This document shows positions 33,528 through 41,203 of a DNA stretch of 54,800 nt, one piece after another. The notes beneath the pieces were generated by a model. It made no database searches and was not told the origin of the DNA. It saw nothing but the letters and a program-made list of their open reading frames with translations. The position numbers and the translations under genes are program-made. Numbering within the stretch: the first letter of the stretch is position 1; each line of letters begins with the position of its first letter. The stretch comes from CAZSWS01 sp964610765 (GTDB taxonomy: Bacteria; Bacteroidota; Bacteroidia; Bacteroidales; Tannerellaceae), in the NCBI GenBank assembly GCA_964610765.1, contig CAZSWS010000011.1, positions 1 through 54,800 of the forward strand, read 5' to 3'.

Positions 33528-34763
33528 ATGAACCTAAAACTACGTCTTACCATTATGAGCTTTCTCCAATTTTTCGTTTGGGGCTCGTGGCTCACATCTA
33601 TCGGTGTTTACTTAGGCAACCAACTTCACTTTCAAGGCGGGCAAATCGCCAGTATATTTGCCACCATGGGAATAGCCTCACTGATAATGCCGGCACTCCT
33701 GGGCATTGTGGCTGACCGATGGGTAAATGCAGAACGCATCTTGGCAGGCTGCCATTTAATTGGGGGAGTTTTGCTTTTTGCCGTTTCAACTGTAACAGAC
33801 TTCAATAGCTTTTTCTGGATCATCCTGCTATACACCATGATGTATATGCCTACACTGGGACTAACAAATAGTATCGCATATAGTGCCTTAACCCGATCGA
33901 ACTTGGACGTAGTGAAAGACTTCCCTCCTATTCGTGTATGGGGGACGGTGGGTTTCATTGCAGCAATGTGGCTGGTTGACTTGTTTAAATGGACTTCGTC
34001 TGTCAATCAATTATACTTAGCAGGTGTAGCCTCCATCGTTTTTGCCTTTTATGCACTTTCTCTACCTAAAACACGCCCGGAGCAAAAAGGTCATAAACGT
34101 TCATTAGCAAGCAATTTAGGCTTAGACGCCTTTAAGCTGTTTAAAGAAAAGAAGATGGCTATCTTCTTTATATTCTCTATGCTACTGGGAGCTGCTTTAC
34201 AAATAACAAATACATTCGGACAACCGTTCTTAAGTGATTTTAGCAGACATGAACTATATGCTGAATCTTTTGCTGTTCAACACCCGGGCATCCTGACTTC
34301 CGTTTCACAAATATCAGAAGCGTTATTTATTTTAGCCATACCTTTCTTCATGAAGCGGTTTGGTATAAAAACAGTTATGCTTATGAGTATGGGAGCCTGG
34401 GTTCTTCGATTCGGATTTTTTGGCATAGGCAATCCGGGAAGCGGATTCATCTTCCTTATTCTCTCCATGATTGTTTATGGCATGGCTTTTGATTTCTTCA
34501 ATGTTTCAGGCTCGTTATTTGTTGAGCAAGAAACAAAATCAGAAATTCGGGCAAGCGCACAGGGCTTATTCATTCTGATGACTAATGGCATTGGGACTAT
34601 CATTGGAACAGTCAGCAGTGGATGGGTTGTTGACTACTTTACCAATAGTGAAGGAATTAAAGACTGGCCAACCATTTGGGGGTCATTCGCTCTCTATGCG
34701 CTAGTAGTAGGTGTTTTATTTGCCATCTTCTTTAAACAGCCTAAAAAAGCGCCTGTCACATAA
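33528..34763 (+). CDS. MFS nucleoside permease, NupG/XapB type
   Basis: A 411-residue protein with about 12 membrane segments, beginning MNLKLRLTIMSFLQFFVWGSW. The Phe-Val-Trp-Gly-Ser-Trp block, IADRWVNAERIL-type loop (here GIVADRWVNAERILAG) and GMAFDFFNVSGSLFVEQET are typical of the nucleoside:H+ symporter family. It is predicted to import nucleosides across the inner membrane. It may be paired with the NUDIX hydrolase just upstream. A strong bidirectional terminator separates it from rpsO. Confidence 0.9.
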   Translation: MNLKLRLTIMSFLQFFVWGSWLTSIGVYLGNQLHFQGGQIASIFATMGIASLIMPALLGIVADRWVNAERILAGCHLIGGVLLFAVSTVTDFNSFFWIILLYTMMYMPTLGLTNSIAYSALTRSNLDVVKDFPPIRVWGTVGFIAAMWLVDLFKWTSSVNQLYLAGVASIVFAFYALSLPKTRPEQKGHKRSLASNLGLDAFKLFKEKKMAIFFIFSMLLGAALQITNTFGQPFLSDFSRHELYAESFAVQHPGILTSVSQISEALFILAIPFFMKRFGIKTVMLMSMGAWVLRFGFFGIGNPGSGFIFLILSMIVYGMAFDFFNVSGSLFVEQETKSEIRASAQGLFILMTNGIGTIIGTVSSGWVVDYFTNSEGIKDWPTIWGSFALYALVVGVLFAIFFKQPKKAPVT

Positions 34764-34801
34764 AAAACACCCCGGTTCCATCCATAGATGGAGACTTCCT
34801 A

Positions 34802-34853
34802 TAATCATAAAAAAAGCCCGCTGAAATACTTCAACGGGCTTTTTTTATGATTA
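34802..34853. terminator. Bidirectional terminator between the transporter gene and rpsO
   Basis: A perfect 19-bp stem (34802-34820 with 34835-34853), including A7 and T7 runs flanking a GCCCG core, plus an inner GAA/TTC pairing. It serves both convergent genes. Confidence 0.93.
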
Positions 34854-34862
34854 AGTCTCGAA

Positions 34863-35132
34863 TTATTTTCTAATTCCTAGTTCCTTAATAATAGCACGGT
34901 AACGCTCAATATCTATTTTTATTAGATAATCCAGTAAACGACGACGTTTACCAACCATCATTTTAAGAGAACGCTCTGTGTTAAAGTCTTTTTTGTTTAC
35001 TTTCAAGTGCTCAGTCAAGTGATTGATGCGATAAGTAAACAAAGCAATTTGGCTCTCAGGAGAACCTGTGTCAGCGGCAGTCTTGCCATACTGAGTGAAA
35101 ATTTCTTTCTTTTTTTCTGAATCTAAATACAT
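34863..35132 (-). CDS. rpsO: 30S ribosomal protein S15
   Basis: S15 binds 16S rRNA early in 30S assembly. The 89-residue length and the motif TGSPESQIALFTYRI, HLKVNKKDF and GKRRRLLDYLIK are standard. The ATG at 35132 (MYLDSEKKKEIF) is used; the longer frame begins with TTG. It diverges from typA across 305 bp, with a -7 box for each gene. No gene follows it on the same strand before the terminator, so it is monocistronic here. Confidence 0.97.
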   Translation of the reverse strand: MYLDSEKKKEIFTQYGKTAADTGSPESQIALFTYRINHLTEHLKVNKKDFNTERSLKMMVGKRRRLLDYLIKIDIERYRAIIKELGIRK

Positions 35133-35177
35133 GTTCTTACTTTTCAATAAATTAATATCATATTATCTAAGCGGTTG

Positions 35178-35185
35178 CAAAATTA
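35178..35185 (-). promoter_or_regulatory. -7 promoter box of rpsO
   Basis: The minus-strand sequence TAATTTTG matches TAnnTTTG and lies 46 nt upstream of the rpsO start. Confidence 0.5.
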
Positions 35186-35410
35186 CACATTTCTTCGAAA
35201 CAAACAACATACAGGCTTCTTTTTCTTTCTTTTATCTCACATATACTTGCAAAAACAGGAACTATTTTCATCCACCTCCTAAACATTACACAAACCACCC
35301 CTAACATACCACACACCATTGACCATTTAAATAGTTGCCCATTCTCTTAAAATCATCATACAAGGAACGTTAAAAAAGAAAAGGTGTATTGTGTCCTGCA
35401 TATTTATGAG

Positions 35411-35418
35411 TAATTTTG
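35411..35418 (+). promoter_or_regulatory. -7 promoter box of typA
   Basis: TAATTTTG matches TAnnTTTG and lies 19 nt before the typA ATG, predicting a short leader. Confidence 0.55.
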
Positions 35419-35437
35419 CGCCCTAAAATAAAGCTAG

Positions 35438-37237
35438 ATGCAAAAAATAAGAAACATCGCAATCATTGCACACGTAGATCATGGTAAAACGACTTTAGTA
35501 GATAAAATGTTATTAGCCGGAAAGCTTTTCCGAGAAGGACAGGCTGAGCCGGATCAATTTTTAGACAGCAATGACTTAGAACGCGAACGAGGAATCACTA
35601 TCCTTTCAAAAAACGTTTCAATACAATATAAAGGTTACAAAATCAACATCATTGACACACCCGGACACGCCGACTTTGGAGGCGAAGTTGAGCGCGTGTT
35701 AAACATGGCTGACGGCTGTATCCTACTAGTCGATGCCTTTGAAGGTCCTATGCCTCAAACGCGCTTCGTACTACAAAAAGCTATTCAAATTGGTCTAAAA
35801 CCCATTGTTGTCATCAACAAGGTTGACAAACCTAACTGTCGTCCTTCGGAGGTTGAGGAAATGGCCTTCGATCTCATGTTTAGCTTAGATGCTTCAGAGG
35901 ACCAACTAAACTTCCCTACCCTATATGGTTCAGCCAAGCAAGGCTGGATGTCTGACGACTACAAAAAACCGACTAACGACATATTCATGCTTCTGGATGC
36001 TATCATCGAGCATATTCCGGGACCGGTCACATTAGATGGTCCTACACAGATGCTTATCACTTCACTAGACTATTCCAGCTATCTAGGCAGAATAGCTGTA
36101 GGTCGCGTACACAGAGGAAGCGTCAGTGAAGGACAAGAGATTATCTTATGTAAAAGAGACGGTACAAAAGTAAAGTCTAAAATTAAAGAAGTAGATGTTT
36201 TTGAAGGTCTGGGACGAACCAAAGTAAGTTCGGTTTATTCGGGAGATATCTGCGCCATCATTGGTATAGATGGCTTTGAAATTGGCGAAACAATCACCGA
36301 TGTAAATCAGCCGGAGGCATTGCCGATTATTGCTATTGATGAGCCAACCATGTCAATGTTGTTCACTATCAATAACTCACCTTTCTTTGGCAAAGACGGC
36401 AAATATGTAACTTCAAGACATATCCATGACCGTTTGCAGAAAGAATTAGACAAAGATCTCGCTTTGCGAGTTGACTCAACAGACTCTGCCGACTCATGGC
36501 TAGTATACGGGAGGGGGATTCTACATCTTTCAATCTTAATTGAAACAATGCGTAGAGAAGGCTATGAATTACAAGTGGGACAACCGCAAGTAATCATCAA
36601 AGAGATTGACGGAGTTAAGCACGAACCAATCGAGCAGCTTACAGTCAATCTTCCGGAAGAGTCAAGTAGCCGTATTATCGACATCGTCACCAAACGAAAA
36701 GGAGAATTAACCATGATGGAAAGTAAAGACGGACGGACTTTCATGGAGTTTTCTATTCCTTCCAGGGGCATTATCGGATTAAACAACACACTGCTGACTG
36801 CTTCAGCCGGTGAAGCAATCGTTGCCCATCGCTTCATTGAGTTTCAACCCTGGAAAGGAGATATTGAACGACGCAACAATGGCTCAATCATAGCCTTAGA
36901 ATCAGGTCCCGCCTTTGCATACTCACTCAACAACTTGCAAGCCAGAGGCAGCTTCTTCATCCATCCGGGAGACGAAGTTTATGCCGGTCAGGTAGTAGGC
37001 GAGAATAATAAAGAAGGTGACTTAGTAGTCAACGTGACCAAATCTAAGAAACTAACCAATATGCGGGCATCAGGATCTGACGACAAAGTATCGCTAGCTC
37101 CTCCCATTGTTTTCAGCTTGGAGGATGCACTCGAATACATCAAAGCTGATGAATATGTTGAGATTACTCCACATCACATGCGTATGCGGAAAGTCATCTT
37201 GGATGAGACAGAGCGGAAGCGACAAAACCGTCCATAA
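35438..37237 (+). CDS. typA: Ribosome-associated GTPase TypA/BipA
   Basis: TypA is a translational GTPase of the EF-G family that helps ribosome assembly and stress responses. The 599-residue length is normal. The P-loop is AHVDHGKTTL, switch regions include RERGITI and DTPGHADFGGEV, and the guanine motif is NKVDK. The C-terminal domain unique to the family is present, with FFIHPGDEVYAGQVVGE and RMRKVILDETER. It has its own promoter box. No terminator is obvious between it and the downstream tRNA gene, which has a separate promoter. Confidence 0.97.
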   Translation: MQKIRNIAIIAHVDHGKTTLVDKMLLAGKLFREGQAEPDQFLDSNDLERERGITILSKNVSIQYKGYKINIIDTPGHADFGGEVERVLNMADGCILLVDAFEGPMPQTRFVLQKAIQIGLKPIVVINKVDKPNCRPSEVEEMAFDLMFSLDASEDQLNFPTLYGSAKQGWMSDDYKKPTNDIFMLLDAIIEHIPGPVTLDGPTQMLITSLDYSSYLGRIAVGRVHRGSVSEGQEIILCKRDGTKVKSKIKEVDVFEGLGRTKVSSVYSGDICAIIGIDGFEIGETITDVNQPEALPIIAIDEPTMSMLFTINNSPFFGKDGKYVTSRHIHDRLQKELDKDLALRVDSTDSADSWLVYGRGILHLSILIETMRREGYELQVGQPQVIIKEIDGVKHEPIEQLTVNLPEESSSRIIDIVTKRKGELTMMESKDGRTFMEFSIPSRGIIGLNNTLLTASAGEAIVAHRFIEFQPWKGDIERRNNGSIIALESGPAFAYSLNNLQARGSFFIHPGDEVYAGQVVGENNKEGDLVVNVTKSKKLTNMRASGSDDKVSLAPPIVFSLEDALEYIKADEYVEITPHHMRMRKVILDETERKRQNRP

Positions 37238-37313
37238 CAACACTTCCTTTATAGTTATCTCCTATGGATTTTAAATAAAAAAGGAAAAACTATTGTCTAA
37301 TTAAAAAAAAGAC

Positions 37314-37321
37314 TATCTTTG
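37314..37321 (+). promoter_or_regulatory. -7 promoter box of tRNA-Arg
   Basis: TATCTTTG matches TAnnTTTG, 11 nt before the mature tRNA 5' end; a TTG near 37293 could be the -33 element. Confidence 0.6.
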
Positions 37322-37332
37322 CAATCGCAAAA

Positions 37333-37406
37333 GGCTCCGTGGCTCAACTGAATAGAGCATCTGACTACGGATCAGAAGGTTCCAGGTTTGAATCCTGGCG
37401 GAGTCA
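37333..37406 (+). tRNA. tRNA-Arg (anticodon ACG)
   Basis: A complete 74-nt cloverleaf: acceptor GGCTCCG with CGGAGTC (one G.U pair), D stem GCTC/GAGC, anticodon stem TCTGA/TCAGA with loop CTACGGA (anticodon ACG), T stem CCAGG/CCTGG with loop TTTGAAT, and discriminator A. The CCA end is not encoded. The first anticodon base is expected to become inosine, reading CGU, CGC and CGA codons. I see no attachment-site repeat or integrase around it. Confidence 0.97.
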
Positions 37407-37417
37407 CTTCAAAATCA

Positions 37418-37447
37418 AAGGCTTGCAGTTAACTGCAAGCCTTTTTT
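37418..37447 (+). terminator. Terminator of tRNA-Arg
   Basis: AAAGGCTTGCAGTT at 37418-37431 is followed at once by its exact complement at 37432-37445, a perfect 28-bp palindrome, then more T. The 37448-37634 stretch shows no further feature. Confidence 0.9.
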
Positions 37448-37634
37448 GTTTTATATTTACACACCATTTCACGCAGCTCACAGCATAAACAACACGCAAA
37501 GCGACCAGGCAACTTGCCGTATAACAGGCAACAACCCTTCTAACACGTCAGCTTCAAGAGGAAAGGAGAATAACTTAATCGAAGTAGAGAAACATGATGC
37601 TTTTTACCAGCCGTAATTCAAAGCAAACTCCTGT

Positions 37635-38405
37635 TTAGGAATAAGAATCCATGATTGTTTCAATGACTTTTTCTCTTCTCAGAATATGCATACCAACTCT
37701 ATTCGCAGAGATACCTTCCTTTAGTTTATAGGTATATGTAGGTATTTTATCTTCAGATGTTTCTACATCAAAAGAGGCAAAAATAATATTGTCTTTTCCT
37801 TTTACTTCATCAGCTATCTCAATTAGGTGTGAAGATATGAAGTAAAAACAATTACGGTTTCCGGATAATGCCTTCACAACCTCTACTGAAGCATCCAAAT
37901 TCTTCAGGCTTTTGTATTCATCTCTATCAAAGAGCGCCAAAAGCTGTTGGTTTTGTTTTCGAACATACACCGGACATTCTAACGCTTGCAGTTCTAAGAC
38001 AAAGTCATGAAAAGCATTGAGTAAATAAATCAAATATTCAACACCTCTTTCAACAACATAATAAGCACTATTCGGTTTTATTTTATTATCAATAAATTTA
38101 ATGACTGCATTATAACGAGAGAATTTACGCGGTTCTCCTGTCTGCTCCAAATAATATTCTACAAAATCAATATCCTCCCTATTGATAGCAAAGTATAGAC
38201 CAGTACGTTGAAAAAAAGCAATAGAATCCCTTCGCTCTTCAATCATCTGAAGATCGGAAAGGGGTGTTTTCAACATACTATTCAGTTTAACTCCACCAAG
38301 AACAGTTTGTGTATGATTAAAAAATGCAGAAACAGCATATTGAGTGTTACTTGAAGCAAATATGCTTAAATCTTTTTGCGTATTTCCATCTACATACAAA
38401 TACAT
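37635..38405 (-). CDS. MutS-family protein lacking the ATPase core (internal deletion)
   Basis: A 256-residue open frame with a good ATG start. The first 160 residues match the core/lever part of small Bacteroidetes MutS-like proteins, with NTQYAVSAFFNHTQTVLGGVKLN and LKTPLSD. Residues about 170-256 match their extreme C-terminus, with DASVEVVKALS, FYFISSHLIEIADEV and IPTYTYKLKEGISANRVGMHI. The expected middle, with the Walker A (GxxMxGKS/T) and Walker B (DE) motifs, is absent; family members as I remember them are about 430 residues. The junction is near residues 160-171 and is in frame. Without these motifs ATP binding is not possible, so this is probably a decaying gene, or else a truncated DNA-binding variant. 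Confidence 0.72.
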   Translation of the reverse strand: MYLYVDGNTQKDLSIFASSNTQYAVSAFFNHTQTVLGGVKLNSMLKTPLSDLQMIEERRDSIAFFQRTGLYFAINREDIDFVEYYLEQTGEPRKFSRYNAVIKFIDNKIKPNSAYYVVERGVEYLIYLLNAFHDFVLELQALECPVYVRKQNQQLLALFDRDEYKSLKNLDASVEVVKALSGNRNCFYFISSHLIEIADEVKGKDNIIFASFDVETSEDKIPTYTYKLKEGISANRVGMHILRREKVIETIMDSYS

Positions 38406-38553
38406 ACAGTCATCGTATTAAGCGTTTACACTCAAAGACAATATATTCAAGCAATTACAGATGGACACAAAACAATTATTACACTTCGATATATGTTTTT
38501 GCCATATAATCGGCAGTTAGCCCCTAGTTTTTTGTCACAAATATCTACGAAGA

Positions 38554-38874
38554 TCAAACAGTAGCCAGTCTCAGACCAACTATTCCTAGAATGACAAGCA
38601 GCATGAAAAGCATCTTCAGCAATCCTTTAGATTCTTTAAAAAAGATGATGCCAACCAATACCGTACCAACGGCTCCAATGCCTGCCCATACAGCATAACC
38701 CACACCTACTGGCAGGTCACGTAATGCCAAGGCTAACAGATATAAACTTGTTGATACAGAAAGTGCCGAGAGGATGGTATATTTACGAACTGTAAACCCT
38801 TTAGATAGTTTCATCAACGTAACAAACCCAACTTCAAACAGCCCACCTACAAGAAGTAATATCCAACTAATCAT
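38554..38874 (-). CDS. Small multidrug resistance (SMR) protein, second of a pair
   Basis: A 106-residue protein with four membrane helices and the conserved membrane carboxylate Glu14 (LLLVGGLFEVGFV). GYAVWAGIGAVGTVLVGI is the SMR signature. Its ATG overlaps the stop of the upstream SMR gene by 4 nt (ATGA), so the two are translationally coupled and most likely form an antiparallel heterodimer like YkkC/YkkD. The pair would export small cations such as guanidinium or quaternary amines driven by H+. I found no guanidine riboswitch upstream. Confidence 0.88.
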   Translation of the reverse strand: MISWILLLVGGLFEVGFVTLMKLSKGFTVRKYTILSALSVSTSLYLLALALRDLPVGVGYAVWAGIGAVGTVLVGIIFFKESKGLLKMLFMLLVILGIVGLRLATV

Positions 38875-39251
38875 TTTTCGTCCTCCTTCTTTTCTTTTGT
38901 TTTGTCTATAGAACCATCCACCATTTGTAGCCCGATGATTCCCACTAATAACACAAGAAGCGAGGCGATTTTTAAAGCATTCGCACTTTCTTGCAAATAA
39001 AAGATACCAATAAGTGCAGCACCGGCAGTTCCGGTCCCGGTAAATATCGCATACGCCGTTCCCATAGGAATAGATTCAAGAGCCTTAGCAAGCAGAAAGA
39101 AACTAACAATCATAAAAGCAATAGTAAAAATGCTCCATTGTAAATGCGTAAAACCATGAGTCATTTTAATACCTATCGCCCAGGCTATTTCACTTAATCC
39201 GGCTAGGATAAGAAACAGCCAAGCAATCTTGTTCGTTGTCTTTTTAGTCAT
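38871..39251 (-). CDS. Small multidrug resistance (SMR) protein, SugE/YkkC-like, first of a pair
   Basis: A 126-residue protein with four membrane helices. The carboxylate is Glu21 in ILAGLSEIAWAIGIKMTHGF, which is close to SugE/Gdx and YkkC proteins, and TAYAIFTGTGTAGAALIGI is the third-helix signature. The tail after helix four is hydrophilic (DKTKEKKEDEK), longer than in single SMR proteins. It is coupled to the second SMR gene by a 4-nt overlap. Guanidinium is a possible substrate by similarity to SugE, but the substrate is not shown by the sequence. Confidence 0.88.
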   Translation of the reverse strand: MTKKTTNKIAWLFLILAGLSEIAWAIGIKMTHGFTHLQWSIFTIAFMIVSFFLLAKALESIPMGTAYAIFTGTGTAGAALIGIFYLQESANALKIASLLVLLVGIIGLQMVDGSIDKTKEKKEDEK

Positions 39252-39585
39252 TTTGTTTATTAATTTAATAGTTATTTCTTTGGCAAGATATGCAATTCGA
39301 GGGGAGAAAACAAGAAAAAAAACATCCGATCCATCCTTAAAAAGATAGCAGTCAATAACTTTTAATTGTTTAAAAGAAGGTTTAAACCTGTTTTATCTTG
39401 AAAAAACGTTTCCTATTTAAAATATAATCCAGCGCAATAAAAAGAACGCACCCCATCGTTGATAGACTCGAAAACAGTGCGCTTATTTTTCCAAAATAGG
39501 ATAACCGTTAGTATATTGAGAAAGGTTGCCTGTTTATGATAGATTAATGTACTGTAAATCCACCATAAATAGGCAACTTTTTATT
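39252..39585. other. Gene-free stretch with two inverted repeats
   Basis: The stretch lies between two minus-strand genes. One inverted repeat pairs GTTGCCTGTTTATG at 39525-39538 with CATAAATAGGCAAC at 39564-39577 (one G.U) and is followed by TTTTTATTTT on the plus strand, so it resembles a plus-strand terminator although no plus-strand gene is present. A second, weaker one (GCGCAC/GTGCG at 39447-39482) is followed by a T-run on the minus strand and may end the esterase transcript. No exact TAnnTTTG box is seen on the plus strand. Confidence 0.4.
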
Positions 39586-41043
39586 TTATTTAAAAACCTC
39601 ATTAGCTGGAATTTCCCAGCTGTCTGTACGGAAGGGAACCAGAGGTAATCCATATGTTGTTTGAACGTTTGCCTCAGGATAATTTCTAAAAGCATATCGC
39701 ACAGCAACCGGAGTCTTCACCTCGTCTGCAAACACTTCTATTTTATTACTTCCCCAAACGAACTGAGCTTTTGCCGGATAGAATACTTGGTCTGCACCGG
39801 CTATTTCAAAGCCTAACACCGGATATACACCCTCTTCACTAAATATAGCGAAACTACTGGCCGAGTGAGACATATTGGCAAATGAAAGCAAAGCCTTGTT
39901 TTCTTTTACTTCCATCGATTCATACATGGGCGAAGCAGCAGGCAAGCCTTTGACACCATAATCATTAGCCAGTGCTAGAAATGCCAATCTTTCGCCTACT
40001 TCTTGTTTTTTAGGAGGATGAATATTGGTAGGATGTCCTATATCGGTTGTACTTGCCATGCCCGTATGAGGAAGCTCGTTCAATACTTGAGCTTGCGCCT
40101 CGATGGTCAACGCTAACGACCGAAGTTCCGGCCCATCATAATTATAGGGAGCTAACTGGACATAATAAAACGGCATTTCGTTGTCTCCCCATTCAGCCCT
40201 CCACAGGTTTATCATACTTTTCATCAGCTCCTTATAGTCATAGTAATTATCTCTGTTTGACTCACCTTGATACCAAATAAAACCCTTCGCAGCATAGTTA
40301 ATTATCGGATGAATCATCCCATTATATAAAGCAGCAGGTTTAGAGTTGTCGCCTTCCCACGACATAGCAAGCTGATGATTGATACCGGGTGTTTCCTGAA
40401 TACTCTTTTCTGTCATCCATGTTTCAATACGAGAGCCTCCCCAGTTGGTCGTAATTACTCCAACCGGAACATCTAACGCCTCATTCAACATGCGTCCAAA
40501 GTAATAAGCTACGGCCGAAAAGTGAAGCACATTTTCATAGGATGACTGCTTCCATTCGCCCTCTTTGCAATCATCTTGCGGGGTAGCTACTGAGTGTTTT
40601 TCTACCGTAAATAATCGGACATTAGGATAATGAACCGATTGCTTGAGCGTTCCCAAAATCCCATCCGTATATTGATGTATAAAGCCTCGAATTGTAAACT
40701 CCATATTGGACTGTCCTGAACAAACCCAAACTTCACCTAAAAGAATATCATTGAGCACCAATTTATCACCATCATCGAAAGATATGGTGTATGGACCACC
40801 GGCTTCTATCGTTTGCACCTGCACCATCCAGTTTCCTGCACCATCTGCCTTTGTTTTATAGGTTTTATCATCCCATGAAGTTTTGATGACTATGTCTTTT
40901 TTAGAGTCTGACTTTCCCCAAAGTTTCACTTCGGCATGCTGCTGCAACACCATATTGTCACCTAACACTTTAGGCAACTGAATCTTTGCAAAGGCAAAAG
41001 CAGGCAATAAGCAGATGAATAAAGCAACGAGTGTTTTTCTCAT
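39586..41043 (-). CDS. Sialate O-acetylesterase family protein, secreted
   Basis: A 485-residue protein with a signal peptide (MRKTLVALFICLLPAFAFA). The N-terminal beta-sandwich (LPKVLGDNMVLQQHAEVKLWG) and SGNH-type esterase domain are standard. The catalytic Ser is in VWVCSGQSNMEF, the oxyanion Gly region in WYQGESNRD, and the Asp/His pair in the block TTDIGHPTNIHPPKKQEVGERL. It removes O-acetyl groups, usually from sialic acid, in some members from xylan or other glycans. The divergent beta-helix and glycosidase genes across the 160-bp promoter region suggest a common glycan target. Confidence 0.9.
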   Translation of the reverse strand: MRKTLVALFICLLPAFAFAKIQLPKVLGDNMVLQQHAEVKLWGKSDSKKDIVIKTSWDDKTYKTKADGAGNWMVQVQTIEAGGPYTISFDDGDKLVLNDILLGEVWVCSGQSNMEFTIRGFIHQYTDGILGTLKQSVHYPNVRLFTVEKHSVATPQDDCKEGEWKQSSYENVLHFSAVAYYFGRMLNEALDVPVGVITTNWGGSRIETWMTEKSIQETPGINHQLAMSWEGDNSKPAALYNGMIHPIINYAAKGFIWYQGESNRDNYYDYKELMKSMINLWRAEWGDNEMPFYYVQLAPYNYDGPELRSLALTIEAQAQVLNELPHTGMASTTDIGHPTNIHPPKKQEVGERLAFLALANDYGVKGLPAASPMYESMEVKENKALLSFANMSHSASSFAIFSEEGVYPVLGFEIAGADQVFYPAKAQFVWGSNKIEVFADEVKTPVAVRYAFRNYPEANVQTTYGLPLVPFRTDSWEIPANEVFK

Positions 41044-41059
41044 AGTTGTATTGTTTAAT

Positions 41060-41110
41060 AAGTTCGTAATAGGGTTATAAAAAATAAAGTTATCCTAACA
41101 AAGTTCGTAA
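41060..41110. promoter_or_regulatory. Direct repeats AAGTTCGTAA in the divergent glycan-gene promoter
   Basis: Two identical 10-bp copies lie at 41060-41069 and 41101-41110, 41 bp apart, about four helical turns. They sit between the esterase start (41043) and the beta-helix gene start (41204), so they could bind a regulator of both. No regulator gene is adjacent. Confidence 0.35.
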
Positions 41111-41203
41111 ATATACAGCTATATCCAACCCCTTTGCCAAAAAAACCTATATTTACAACGCTAATCTATTATTTAACCCTCAAACCAATATATCCGTAGA
41201 CAG

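Noticed and set aside
33344..33715. 123-residue plus-strand ORF overlapping the NUDIX and transporter genes
   Set aside because: It overlaps two well-supported genes in another frame and has no family features.
37333..37450. Integration site at tRNA-Arg
   Set aside because: No partial tRNA 3' repeat and no integrase are present; the palindrome after the tRNA is an ordinary terminator.
39252..39340. Guanidine riboswitch in front of the SMR pair
   Set aside because: The conserved ykkC-type or guanidine-III motifs are not visible in the 90 nt upstream of the first SMR gene.
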